Assembly (NCBI RefSeq): GCF_030696665.1
Contig: NZ_JAUYRV010000052.1
Span: 62,001 to 126,000, forward strand
Length of the DNA: 64,000 bases
Direction of reading: 5' to 3'
Origin: Novosphingobium sp.
GTDB lineage: Bacteria > Pseudomonadota > Alphaproteobacteria > Sphingomonadales > Sphingomonadaceae
How positions within the stretch are numbered: the stretch's first letter is position 1; each line of letters starts with the position of its first letter. Below, piece after piece: positions 35,932 to 44,459 of this stretch. The notes under the pieces were generated by a model. The model was not told the DNA's origin and ran no database searches. It worked only from the letters and a program-made list of their open reading frames with translations. The position numbers and the translations under genes were made by a program.

Positions 35932-36375
35932 ATGCAGCAGGTATTGGCGATGCTCTATCTCTGGCTGAAAGCCGGCCATGTCATCTTCGTGATCTTCTGG
36001 ATGGCGGGCCTGTTCATGCTGCCGCGCTTCTTCGTCTATCATCAGGAAGCGCCTGAAGGCTCGCCCGAAAACGCCGTGTGGGTGGACCGTGAGGCCAAGC
36101 TGATGAAGATCATCATGTGGCCCGCGCTGGTCATTGTCTGGGGTTTCGGCCTTGTGCTGGCGGTTGAGATCGGGGCATTCCAGCAAGCCTGGTTCCACCT
36201 CAAGCTCGCTTTCGTTCTGGTACTCACGGCCTACCATTTCTGGCTGGCGAGCTATGCCCAGGGCCTTGCTGCAGGTGTCCGCAAACTCTCCGGCAAGAAG
36301 TTGCGGATGCTCAACGAGATCCCCGGCGTGGCGGCGGCTGTCATCGTGATCGCGGTGATCGTGAAGCCGTTCTGA
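35932..36375 (+). CDS. hemJ: Protoporphyrinogen oxidase HemJ
   Basis: 147 residues with four membrane helices. The start is LWLKAGHVIFVIFWMAGLF, whose histidine is the conserved haem ligand, followed by LPRFFVYHQEA. The C-terminal LRMLNEIPG is family-typical. HemJ oxidises protoporphyrinogen IX where HemG and HemY are missing. The ATG at 35950 (MLYLWL) could also serve. It follows hemE, as expected. Confidence 0.93.
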   Translation: MQQVLAMLYLWLKAGHVIFVIFWMAGLFMLPRFFVYHQEAPEGSPENAVWVDREAKLMKIIMWPALVIVWGFGLVLAVEIGAFQQAWFHLKLAFVLVLTAYHFWLASYAQGLAAGVRKLSGKKLRMLNEIPGVAAAVIVIAVIVKPF

Positions 36376-36578
36376 ATTCTGCGGCCTGCGCGCCTTGGGT
36401 GCGAAATCCGCATGCCCGGACTCGCCAATTGACTAACGCGTTCCGCGCGCATATTCCGCAGCGGACCGGAAACTGATGCGCTGCGCCTGATGCAGCCGCC
36501 CTCTTGCTTTCTCCAAGCCTTTCAGAGGCTTCCGGCCATCGACCTACCTTTTAGAATTCCCATTGGAATCACACGAAA

Positions 36579-37835
36579 ATGCACCTGAAAGAACTCAAGA
36601 AAAAAACCCCTGCCGAGCTGGTCCAGATGGCCGAAGAGCTCGAGGTCGAAGGCGCAAGCACGATGCGCCGTCAGGATCTGATGTTCGCGATCCTCAAGGA
36701 AATGGCCGAAGACGGCGAGGAAATCCTCGGCATCGGCACGATCGAGGTTCTGCCCGATGGCTTCGGCTTCCTGCGCAGCCCCGAAGCGAACTACCTTGCC
36801 GGGCCTGACGACATTTACGTTTCGCCCAACCAGGTCCGCAAATGGGGCCTGCGCACGGGTGATACCGTTGAAGGTGAAGTCCGCGCGCCCAAGGATGGCG
36901 AGCGCTATTTTGCCATCACCCGCCTGATCAAGGTCAACTTTGACGAGCCGGACGCCGTCCGCCACCGCGTCAACTTCGACAACCTGACCCCGCTCTATCC
37001 GAACGAGCGCCTGAAGCTTGATACGCTTGACCCCACGGTCAAGGACAAGTCGGCGCGCGTGATCGATCTGGTCAGCCCGCAGGGCAAGGGCCAGCGCGCC
37101 CTGATCGTTGCCCCGCCACGCACCGGCAAGACCGTGCTGCTGCAGAACATGGCCAAGGCCATCACCGACAATCATCCCGAAGTGTTCCTGATTGTCCTTC
37201 TGGTCGATGAACGCCCCGAAGAAGTCACCGACATGCAGCGCAGCGTTAAGGGTGAGGTCATCTCCTCCACCTTCGACGAGCCGGCCACCCGCCACGTGCA
37301 AGTGGCCGAAATGGTCATCGAAAAGGCCAAGCGCCTGGTCGAACACAAGCGCGATGTCGTGATCCTGCTCGATTCGATCACGCGCCTTGGCCGCGCGTAC
37401 AACACCGTCGTGCCTTCGTCGGGCAAGGTGCTGACCGGCGGTGTCGATGCCAACGCCCTGCAGCGCCCCAAGCGCTTCTTCGGTGCAGCCCGCAACATTG
37501 AGGAAGGCGGCTCGCTTTCCATCATTGCCACTGCGCTGATCGATACCGGCAGCCGCATGGACGAAGTGATCTTTGAAGAGTTCAAGGGCACCGGCAACTC
37601 GGAAATCGTGCTGGACCGCAAGGTTGCCGACAAGCGCATCTTCCCCGCACTCGACGTGGGCAAGAGCGGCACCCGCAAGGAAGAACTGCTCGTGCCGAAG
37701 GATCAGCTTTCGAAGATGTGGGTGCTGCGCCGTATCCTCATGCAGATGGGCACGATCGACGCGATGGAATTCCTGCTCGACAAGATCAAGGATTCCAAGA
37801 CCAACGAAGATTTCTTCGCGACCATGAATCAATAA
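36579..37835 (+). CDS. rho: Transcription termination factor Rho
   Basis: 418 residues, the usual length. N-terminal RNA-binding cold-shock-like domain (about 1-130, with [20 protein letters not shown]), Walker A in [15 protein letters not shown], Walker B in [17 protein letters not shown], and the Q- and R-loop stretches ([20 protein letters not shown]). Hexameric helicase that ends transcripts. The 203-base leader has a short hairpin AAGCCT...AGGCTT (36515-36531). Confidence 0.98.
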   Translation: MHLKELKKKTPAELVQMAEELEVEGASTMRRQDLMFAILKEMAEDGEEILGIGTIEVLPDGFGFLRSPEANYLAGPDDIYVSPNQVRKWGLRTGDTVEGEVRAPKDGERYFAITRLIKVNFDEPDAVRHRVNFDNLTPLYPNERLKLDTLDPTVKDKSARVIDLVSPQGKGQRALIVAPPRTGKTVLLQNMAKAITDNHPEVFLIVLLVDERPEEVTDMQRSVKGEVISSTFDEPATRHVQVAEMVIEKAKRLVEHKRDVVILLDSITRLGRAYNTVVPSSGKVLTGGVDANALQRPKRFFGAARNIEEGGSLSIIATALIDTGSRMDEVIFEEFKGTGNSEIVLDRKVADKRIFPALDVGKSGTRKEELLVPKDQLSKMWVLRRILMQMGTIDAMEFLLDKIKDSKTNEDFFATMNQ

Positions 37836-37860
37836 AATTCTGCGACAAGATGACTATTGA

Positions 37861-37889
37861 GGGCGGGGATAAATTCCCCGCCCTTTCTT
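37861..37889 (+). terminator. Rho-independent terminator after rho
   Basis: GGGCGGGGA and TCCCCGCCC, 9-bp perfect stem with a 5-base loop, then TTTCTT. Confidence 0.9.
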
Positions 37890-37923
37890 GTTTCTGCAAG
37901 GCTTGCCCGCCACATTGCCCTGC

Positions 37924-40467
37924 ATGGCCAATCGCACGCCTGCACAACCGCGCAAGTCGAGCCATACAGGCGTGGTCAAGGCCGTGCTTGGCCCCACCAA
38001 CACCGGCAAGACTCACCTCGCCATAGAACGCCTTTGCGCGCACTCTTCCGGCGCCATCGGCTTCCCGCTGCGCCTGCTTGCCCGCGAGGTCTATGACCGC
38101 GTCTGCGCGATCAAGGGCGCGGAAAACGTGGCGCTCATCACCGGCGAAGAGCGCATCGAACCCAAAGGCGCGCGCTGGCACCTCTGCACGGTCGAGGCCA
38201 TGCCTTCCCGCCCCGATCTTGCGTTCGTGGCGCTGGATGAAGCGCAACTCTCCGCCGATCCCGAACGCGGCCACGTGTTTACCGACCGCCTGCTCCACAC
38301 TCGCGGGCGCGAGGAGACCATGCTGCTCGGTTCCTCCACGCTCGAACCGATGGTCAAGGCGCTGGTCCCCGAAGCCGAGATCGTCACTCGCCCCCGCTTC
38401 TCCACGCTGACGCACGTCGGCGCCAAGAAACTCTCACGCATCCCCCCACGCAGCGCCATCGTCGCCTTCAGTGCCGAGCAGGTCTATGTCATGGCCGAAA
38501 TGCTCCGCCGCTTCCGTGGCGGTGCGGCGGTGGTCATGGGCGCGCTCAGCCCGCAGACGCGCAACGCCCAGGTGGCGATGTATCAAGCGGGCGAGGTCGA
38601 CTATCTCGTCGCCACCGACGCGGTCGGCATGGGTCTCAATCTCGATGTCCACCATGTCGCCTTTGCAGGCCTGTCAAAGTACGACGGCCACCGCCAGCGC
38701 CGCCTGACCACTGCCGAAATGGCCCAGATCGCTGGCCGCGCCGGCCGCCACCAGCGCGATGGCACGTTTGGCACGCTGGCCGGAACCGGCGGCAATGACC
38801 CCGCCTTTACCGACGATGAAGTCTACGCAATCGAGGAGCACCGTTTCGCCCCTCTTACCCGCCTGTTCTGGCGCGAGGCCGATCCCCGGTTCGACGCTAT
38901 TGCCACCCTGATCGACGATCTCGAAAGCCTGCCCCCTCTTCCCCAACTGGTCACCCCGCCACAGGCGATAGATCTCGCCGTGCTCAAGTTTCTGGCCGAA
39001 GACCCCGAAGTTGCTTCCAGCGTGCGCGGCAAGGCGTCGGTCCAACGCTTCTGGAATGTCTGCCGCCTCCCCGATTTCCGCCAGCAGGGCTATGAAACCC
39101 ACGGTCGCTTCGTTGCCCGCCTGTGGCAGGACTTGCGCCACGGCTATCTCGGCGCAGATTTCGTCGCACAGGCCATCGCCCAACTCGACAATCCGGCGGG
39201 CGACATCGACACGCTGCAAGCCCGCATCGCCGCGATCCGCTCATGGTCCTACATTGCCCAGCGCCCCGATTGGGTGCTGGCCAAGGAAGAGATGTCCGCC
39301 CGCGCCCGCGCGGTTGAGGCGCGCCTTTCCGATGCGCTTCACGCGCGCCTGACCGAACGCTTCGTCAACCGCCGCACCACCGTGCTGATGCGCAAAGCCG
39401 GGGCCGACGCGGGCCTGCTCCCCGTCCGCCTCTCAGCTGAAGGCGCGCTGCTGGTCGACGATGAACCCATCGGCCACATCGAAGGCTTCCGCTTCGTCGT
39501 CGATCCCCTCGCCCGCGCCGAAGACCGCAAGCTCCTCCTCGCCGCCGCCGAACGCCACCTTCCCGGCCTGCTCGCCGCCCGCGCCGATGCACTGGTTCAG
39601 GCCGCCGCGGAACCGCAAGGTCTTGAATTCGAAGATACGGCTATCGTCTGGGACGGCCATGTCGTCGCACGGCTCGAACGCGGCCGCCGCCTGCTCGATC
39701 CGCGCCTGCGCCCCGATCCTGCGCTGGATCGCCTCTCCGCGCTCGACAAAGCCCGCGTGATCACCGCGCTCGAATGTTGGCTCGAAGCACACCACGCCCG
39801 CACCCTGGCCCCGCTCATCGCACTCGATCAGGCCAGCCGTGATCCTGCCTCCGGCCCGGAACTGCGCGCAGTGCTGCTCCACCTTGTCGAATCTGGCGGA
39901 GTGCTGCCGCGTGAGCAATCCGGCCTTGACCGGCTCGACCCTGCACAGCGCAACCGTCTGAAAAAGCTCGGCGTTCGTATCGGCTCTATGGACTTGTTTC
40001 AGCCGGCTGCGCTTCGTCCCGCTGCGATCCAGTCATGGCACCGCCTTGCCCGCCTTTGCGCAAAGCCCGCTCCACTTCCGCCCGAAGCCATGCAACCGGT
40101 GGTCCACACGCGCATTGCTCCTGCCGGATACCGCCGCCTTGGCAATGAGGCATTGCGCGTCGATCTGGCGGAAAAGCTGCTTCATTCCGCCCACGCCACG
40201 CGCACCGCCGCCAAGGCCCGCCGCGTATTCCTTGATCCTGCGGTCGCCCGTTCGATGAACCTGTCCACCGCCGCCTATGCTGCTTTACTGCGTGCAAGTG
40301 GTTTCCGTGTCCACATGGGCCGGCCCCTGCCCGAAAAGGCATACGGGCCGCCGCAGCCGCCGTTGTGGGACTGGCGACCATCGCGGCCTGCACCTGCACC
40401 TGAAGCTGTTCCACCCCGCTCCGTCAGCGGTGCGTTTGCGGCGCTGGCCGAACTGGTCGCAAGATAA
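37924..40467 (+). CDS. SUV3-like ATP-dependent RNA helicase
   Basis: 847 residues from ATG 37924 (MANRTPAQPRKSS). No ribosome site is visible, and the start may be leaderless or lie elsewhere. Helicase motif I is GPTNTGKTHLAIERL, motif II is VALDEAQL (DEAQ rather than DEAD), then LLGSSTLEPM, VAFSAEQVY, VVMGALSPQTRNAQV and the motif VI region QIAGRAGRHQRDG. The C-terminal 450 residues are less conserved. SUV3 is the mitochondrial RNA helicase of alphaproteobacterial descent; bacterial members are thought to act in RNA turnover. The next gene encodes an S4 RNA-binding protein. Confidence 0.88.
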   Translation: MANRTPAQPRKSSHTGVVKAVLGPTNTGKTHLAIERLCAHSSGAIGFPLRLLAREVYDRVCAIKGAENVALITGEERIEPKGARWHLCTVEAMPSRPDLAFVALDEAQLSADPERGHVFTDRLLHTRGREETMLLGSSTLEPMVKALVPEAEIVTRPRFSTLTHVGAKKLSRIPPRSAIVAFSAEQVYVMAEMLRRFRGGAAVVMGALSPQTRNAQVAMYQAGEVDYLVATDAVGMGLNLDVHHVAFAGLSKYDGHRQRRLTTAEMAQIAGRAGRHQRDGTFGTLAGTGGNDPAFTDDEVYAIEEHRFAPLTRLFWREADPRFDAIATLIDDLESLPPLPQLVTPPQAIDLAVLKFLAEDPEVASSVRGKASVQRFWNVCRLPDFRQQGYETHGRFVARLWQDLRHGYLGADFVAQAIAQLDNPAGDIDTLQARIAAIRSWSYIAQRPDWVLAKEEMSARARAVEARLSDALHARLTERFVNRRTTVLMRKAGADAGLLPVRLSAEGALLVDDEPIGHIEGFRFVVDPLARAEDRKLLLAAAERHLPGLLAARADALVQAAAEPQGLEFEDTAIVWDGHVVARLERGRRLLDPRLRPDPALDRLSALDKARVITALECWLEAHHARTLAPLIALDQASRDPASGPELRAVLLHLVESGGVLPREQSGLDRLDPAQRNRLKKLGVRIGSMDLFQPAALRPAAIQSWHRLARLCAKPAPLPPEAMQPVVHTRIAPAGYRRLGNEALRVDLAEKLLHSAHATRTAAKARRVFLDPAVARSMNLSTAAYAALLRASGFRVHMGRPLPEKAYGPPQPPLWDWRPSRPAPAPEAVPPRSVSGAFAALAELVAR

Positions 40468-40484
40468 GAGGGGAGAGGCCGCAC

Positions 40485-40787
40485 TTGCGGATCGACAAGT
40501 TCCTGTGGTTCACCCGTTTTGCCGGCAGCCGCAGCCTCGCGCAGGATTGGGTCATGGCGGGGCACATGCGCCTCAATGGCCGCCGTATTGAACGCTGTAG
40601 CGTGGGGGTGAAAACAGGCGATGTGCTTGTCTTGCCAATGCGCAACCGGGTTGCTGTAATCGAGGTTCTTGCACTGCCCTTGCGGCGTGGTCCTGCCGCC
40701 GAAGCAGCAGCATGTTATCACCAGCTTGCAGATGCGCTTGACGCACCGGGTAAAACGCCTCTAGCACGGCCTCAAACAGACACCTGA
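40485..40787 (+). CDS. S4-domain RNA-binding protein (Hsp15-like)
   Basis: 100 residues from TTG 40485, preceded by GAGGGGAGAGG. The S4 domain (about residues 1-60) begins MRIDKFLWFTRFAGSRSLAQ and shows GHMRLNGRRIERCSVGVKTGD. E. coli Hsp15 (HslR) of this kind recycles blocked 50S subunits. It lies 17 bases from the helicase gene and 15 bases from fdxA, so the three are likely one transcript. Confidence 0.88.
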   Translation: MRIDKFLWFTRFAGSRSLAQDWVMAGHMRLNGRRIERCSVGVKTGDVLVLPMRNRVAVIEVLALPLRRGPAAEAAACYHQLADALDAPGKTPLARPQTDT

Positions 40788-40802
40788 GGGATCACTTTCG
40801 CC

Positions 40803-41141
40803 ATGACCTATGTCGTCACCGACGCCTGCATCCGCTGCAAATTCATGGACTGCGTCGAGGTCTGCCCCGTGGATTGTTTCTACGAGGGTGAGAACATGCT
40901 GGTGATCAATCCCAGCGAATGCATCGACTGCGGCGTGTGTGAGCCTGAATGCCCGGCCGAAGCGATTCTGCCCGATACCGAATCCGGCCTTGAACAGTGG
41001 CTTGAACTCAACACCAAGTTTTCGGCGGAATGGCCGAACATCACCGCCAAGAAGGATGCTCCGGCTGACGCTGATGAGCATAAGGGCGAAGACGGAAAGT
41101 TCGACAAGTACTTCTCGGCTGAACCTGGCGAAGGCGACTGA
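40803..41141 (+). CDS. fdxA: 7Fe ferredoxin (FdxA type)
   Basis: 112 residues. The N-terminal half binds a [3Fe-4S] and a [4Fe-4S] cluster: [18 protein letters not shown] and [16 protein letters not shown]. The C-terminal acidic tail (residues 78-112, with [13 protein letters not shown]) is usual for alphaproteobacterial FdxA. Soluble electron carrier; partners unknown here. Confidence 0.95.
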   Translation: MTYVVTDACIRCKFMDCVEVCPVDCFYEGENMLVINPSECIDCGVCEPECPAEAILPDTESGLEQWLELNTKFSAEWPNITAKKDAPADADEHKGEDGKFDKYFSAEPGEGD

Positions 41142-41493
41142 TTTTCGTCGTTTCTCGCGCACTTCCACCAGTGTGCGGCGTGCGGTCCTGCCCAGTCTGA
41201 AACGTCTGTTGTCTCCGTTGTGGAGGCAGCAAACGATTTCCGCTGCACTGCCGCACGTTCAGGGGTGGTAATTTTGTTGCTGAACTGCTATATCATTGGC
41301 CAAGCGCCGGTGGGCTTCTGCCCGTCCGGCGTCTTTTCACCACGAAAACGGCAGGACAATACAGGCAATCGGATCGCAAGCCCTGCATGACCGTCCACGT
41401 GGCGATCCATGCTTTTTCGCTTATTTGGCCTTTTCCCCCAAAGGCTTGCTTGCATCCTTTTCGTCCGCCCTGCCCGCGTCGAAAGGAATACCA
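41142..41493. other. Gene-free 352-bp region before carD
   Basis: No believable coding sequence. It includes a terminator-like hairpin (41306-41336). The carD promoter should be within the 150 bases before 41494. Confidence 0.6.
41306..41336 (+). terminator. Terminator-like hairpin between fdxA and carD
   Basis: GCCGG with CCGGC outside and GGGC with GCCC inside, loop TTCT, then GTCTTTTC. It ends 157 bases before carD, so it could end fdxA transcripts or act in a carD leader. Confidence 0.5.
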
Positions 41494-42018
41494 ATGGCAG
41501 TCAAGGCTCTCGCCTTCGATGTTGGGGACTACGTCGTTTATCCAAAGCATGGTGTCGGCCGGGTGGTCGAACTTCAGGACGAAGAAATTGCCGGCATGAA
41601 GCTGCAGCTCTATGTGCTGCGCTTCGAAAAGGAACGCATGACGCTGCGCGTTCCGGTCAACAAGGTCGAAGCCATCGGCATGCGCAAGCTGTCTTCGGAC
41701 AAGACGCTGCGTGAAGCGCTTGATACGCTCAAGGGCAAGCCCAAGGTAAAGCGCACCATGTGGTCGCGCCGCGCTCAGGAATACGAAGCAAAGATCAACT
41801 CGGGCGATCTGGTGTCCATCGCCGAAGTCACGCGCGATCTGTTCCGCGCCGACGATCAGCCTGAGCAGTCCTATTCCGAACGTCAGATTTTCGAAGCTGC
41901 CTCTTCGCGCCTCGCGCGCGAACTCGCAGCGATGGAAAAGACGGATGAGCCTGCTGCGCTCAAGAAGATCCTCGAGATCCTCAACGAACACGCGCCCAAG
42001 TACTACGAAACGGCCTGA
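41494..42018 (+). CDS. carD: CarD-family transcriptional regulator
   Basis: 174 residues from ATG 41494 with AAAGGA upstream. The N-terminal RNA-polymerase-interaction domain (residues 1-65) has FDVGDYVVYPKHGVGRVVEL. The C-terminal helical domain (to 174) has TMWSRRAQEYEAKINSGDLV and YSERQIFEAASSRLARELA. CarD/CdnL binds RNA polymerase beta and stabilises open complexes at rRNA and housekeeping promoters. Confidence 0.95.
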   Translation: MAVKALAFDVGDYVVYPKHGVGRVVELQDEEIAGMKLQLYVLRFEKERMTLRVPVNKVEAIGMRKLSSDKTLREALDTLKGKPKVKRTMWSRRAQEYEAKINSGDLVSIAEVTRDLFRADDQPEQSYSERQIFEAASSRLARELAAMEKTDEPAALKKILEILNEHAPKYYETA

Positions 42019-42043
42019 TCCGTTTTCGCTTTACTGGCGTTCG

Positions 42044-42077
42044 CAAAAAGGCCTCCGGGAAACCGGGGGCCTTTTTC
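42044..42077 (+). terminator. Terminator after carD
   Basis: AAAAAGGCC-TCCGG, GAAA tetraloop, CCGGG-GGCCTTTTT. Symmetric, so usable on either strand. Confidence 0.9.
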
Positions 42078-42172
42078 GTAACCCGACCAACGTCATGGCG
42101 AAATCCACCAACGACGTGGCCGAAGCCGCTTCACCGTGTTATACCGGCAATACAGTTGGGAGAGACCGGATC

Positions 42173-42952
42173 ATGCTGCAAAACTTCGTTCGTGCCATCG
42201 CTGGCGTTGCCGCGTTTGGCCTCGCCACCGCGCTTGGCGGTTGCAACGCGTCGGGCATTTCGTTCAACGGCGAAAAGGGCGTGCCGCTGGCCGATCTTGA
42301 TACGAGCGGCCCCGTCCCCACCGCAATTGCCTTGCTCGGACCTGACAATGTCCGCGTGACGCGCGGCGACAAGCTGGCGATTACCGTCGATGGCGATGAT
42401 GCCGGAAAGTTGCGTTTTGCCCTGTCCGAAGGCCAACTGGGCATTGCGCGCGAAGGTTGGAAGCTTGGCCAGTCAACCAAATCGGCCACGGTCAACGTCA
42501 CCCTGCCGATGCTCAGCGATGTTGTTCTGGCAGGATCGGGCAACTTGACCACCGACCAGTTGGGTGGTGCCGAAGCGAAGATCGTGATTGCCGGAAGCGG
42601 CATGGTCGATGCCCGCGCCATCGATGCGCAGAGCCTGAAAGTTGACGTCGTCGGTTCGGGCAAGTTGCGCGCGGCGGGCAAGGCCAAGGACATGAAGATG
42701 ACCGTGGCGGGCAGCGGCGATGCCGAAATGGACGGGTTGAACGTCGATACCGCCAAAGTCGATGTCGCAGGCTCGGGCAATGCGCGCTTCGCGTCCAACG
42801 GCCAGGTCAGTGCAAACATCATGGGATCGGGCGAAGTCCGCATTTTCGGCCGCGCTACATGCAAGGTCAGCGCAATGGGTTCGGGCAAGCTCGTCTGCGA
42901 AAACGGCGTAACCCCGCAAAGCGACGACACCGAAGCCGCAGCTGGGCAATAA
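42173..42952 (+). CDS. Lipoprotein with DUF2807 (auto-transporter-like beta-solenoid) domain
   Basis: 259 residues from ATG 42173, GGGAG upstream. Signal peptide with the lipobox LGGC (Cys24). The rest is a beta-solenoid with seven G-S-G turns at about 12-24-residue spacing: LAGSGNL, IAGSGMV, VVGSGKL, VAGSGDA, VAGSGNA, IMGSGEV, AMGSGKL. DUF2807 is found in putative adhesin-like proteins; no function is known. It follows the carD terminator and its promoter should be in the 95 bases before it. Confidence 0.82.
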   Translation: MLQNFVRAIAGVAAFGLATALGGCNASGISFNGEKGVPLADLDTSGPVPTAIALLGPDNVRVTRGDKLAITVDGDDAGKLRFALSEGQLGIAREGWKLGQSTKSATVNVTLPMLSDVVLAGSGNLTTDQLGGAEAKIVIAGSGMVDARAIDAQSLKVDVVGSGKLRAAGKAKDMKMTVAGSGDAEMDGLNVDTAKVDVAGSGNARFASNGQVSANIMGSGEVRIFGRATCKVSAMGSGKLVCENGVTPQSDDTEAAAGQ

Positions 42953-42965
42953 CGCCGCCCTTACT

Positions 42966-43000
42966 CCCCTCCCGCAGGCGGGAGGGGTCGGGGGAGGGCA
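42966..43000. repeat. Hairpin repeat, CCCCTCCCGC family
   Basis: CCCCTCCCGC, AG, GCGGGAGGGG, then TCGGGGGAGGGCA. Nearly the same 35 bases recur at 50016-50049, and a diverged inverted copy at 63855-63890. Confidence 0.8.
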
Positions 43001-43100
43001 TGTTTATCCTCCTGCCCCTGCTCCTTTCCCCCGAACCGGCGCATCTCCCGCTTGCCAAGTCTCTTGCACAATGGGACTTTCAGGCTTGATGGAGAATCCC

Positions 43101-43445
43101 ATGCGTCTCGCTGCCATTCTGCTCCCAGCCGCCGCACTCATGTTGCCCGGCTGTGTGGCAAAGTCTGCCTTCGATCTGGTCACCATGCCGGTCCGCGCCG
43201 GGGCGCAGGCGGTCAACACCACCGCCGGGGTCTATGATCGCGTCACCGTCAGCCAGTCAGAACGTGACCAGAAGCTCGGCCGCCAGATTCGCCAACGCGA
43301 AGAGCGCTACGGCCGCCTCGCGCGGGATTATGACCGCGCCCGTGCCGATTGCCGCGATGGCGAGGATGACGCCTGCGACGATGCCCGCCGCATCTATGGC
43401 GAGATGAACGCACTGCGCGCGTCCGTCCCTTACCAACCGGAGTAA
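43101..43445 (+). CDS. Small lipoprotein of unknown function
   Basis: 114 residues from ATG 43101, with GGAGA upstream. Lipobox LPGC (Cys18) after an AAILLPAAALM signal. The mature part is helical and charged, with QIRQREERYGRLARDYDRAR, DCRDGEDDACDDARRIYGEM. There are two cysteines in the C-terminal half. No family recognised. It converges on the threonylcarbamoyl synthase gene, 4 bases apart. Confidence 0.75.
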   Translation: MRLAAILLPAAALMLPGCVAKSAFDLVTMPVRAGAQAVNTTAGVYDRVTVSQSERDQKLGRQIRQREERYGRLARDYDRARADCRDGEDDACDDARRIYGEMNALRASVPYQPE

Positions 43446-43449
43446 CGCC

Positions 43450-44397
43450 TCAGGCTGCTGCCCGCCGCAGCCTGTCGTTGATCGCGGCCCCAATGCCCTC
43501 ATCGGGCACCGGGGCCACCGCAATCAGCGTCTCGGGCGCGTCGGCCCCAAGATGCAGGCAGGCATAAAGCCGCGCCGCCGCTTCGGCCAGATCGCCTGAC
43601 GCAGACAGCGAGACTTGTCCGCTAACGGCTCCGAATCCGATGAGGAACTCCCCTGCCCGCGCTGCCTCAGCATTCAGCCGCACCGGTTTGCCCGGCGCGT
43701 AGTGGCTGGCGAGCTGCCCCGGTGCTTCGATCTGCTTCGAATGGACTGCCGTGCTCCCCGCGCCCAGCACCGCCGCAATTTCGGCTTCGGCAATCGGTCC
43801 CGGCCGCAGCAAGGCCCAAGTGCCGTCTTCGCGCAGCCCGACGATGGTCGATTCAATCCCGCGCTGGGTCTCGCCGCCGTCAAGAATCACGTCCACCCGG
43901 TCACCCAGTGAAGCCGCAACATGCGCCGCACTTGTCGGACTCACGCCGCCACTGCGATTCGCCGATGGTGCGGCCAGTGGTAATCCACAGGTTTTCAGCA
44001 GGGCCTGCATCACCGGATGGGCGGGGCACCGCAGTGCCACCGTCGGCAGGCCTGCACTCACCGCTGCTGCCAGATTCGCGTCGCTCCGGCGCGGCAAAAC
44101 CATCGTGAGCGCGCCGGGCCAGAACGCCTTTGCCAGCGCCAACGCCCGGTGGTCGAACACGGCATAGGCCTGCGCTGCCGTAACGTCGGGCACATGCACG
44201 ATCAGCGGGTTGAAGTCCGGACGCCCCTTGGCGCGATAGATACCCGCAACCGCGTCGTCCTGATCCGCCCGTGCGGCAAGGCCATACACGGTTTCGGTCG
44301 GCACGGCCACGGTCCCACCCTGCGCGATAACTTGCGCCGCATACTGAAGTCCCCGATTGTCGGGCAAGTGCACCTTGGAAGGCTTTGTCGGCGTCAT
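43450..44397 (-). CDS. sua5: L-threonylcarbamoyladenylate synthase (Sua5 type, two-domain)
   Basis: 315 residues: an N-terminal TsaC catalytic domain (1-205) and the C-terminal Sua5 domain. It makes the threonylcarbamoyl-AMP used for t6A in tRNAs. Motifs: GGTVAVPTETVYGLAARA, KGRPDFNPLIVHV, WPGALTMVL, PLAAPSANRSGGVSPTSAAH, then LLRPGPI and SHYAPGKP, which marks the start of the Sua5 domain. Complete. Confidence 0.95.
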   Translation of the reverse strand: MTPTKPSKVHLPDNRGLQYAAQVIAQGGTVAVPTETVYGLAARADQDDAVAGIYRAKGRPDFNPLIVHVPDVTAAQAYAVFDHRALALAKAFWPGALTMVLPRRSDANLAAAVSAGLPTVALRCPAHPVMQALLKTCGLPLAAPSANRSGGVSPTSAAHVAASLGDRVDVILDGGETQRGIESTIVGLREDGTWALLRPGPIAEAEIAAVLGAGSTAVHSKQIEAPGQLASHYAPGKPVRLNAEAARAGEFLIGFGAVSGQVSLSASGDLAEAAARLYACLHLGADAPETLIAVAPVPDEGIGAAINDRLRRAAA

Positions 44398-44459
44398 AAG
44401 CCTTCGCTATAGGGGGCCGCCAGCCCTGCGCCAAGCGCTGCGCGATACAGGAGAGGACT

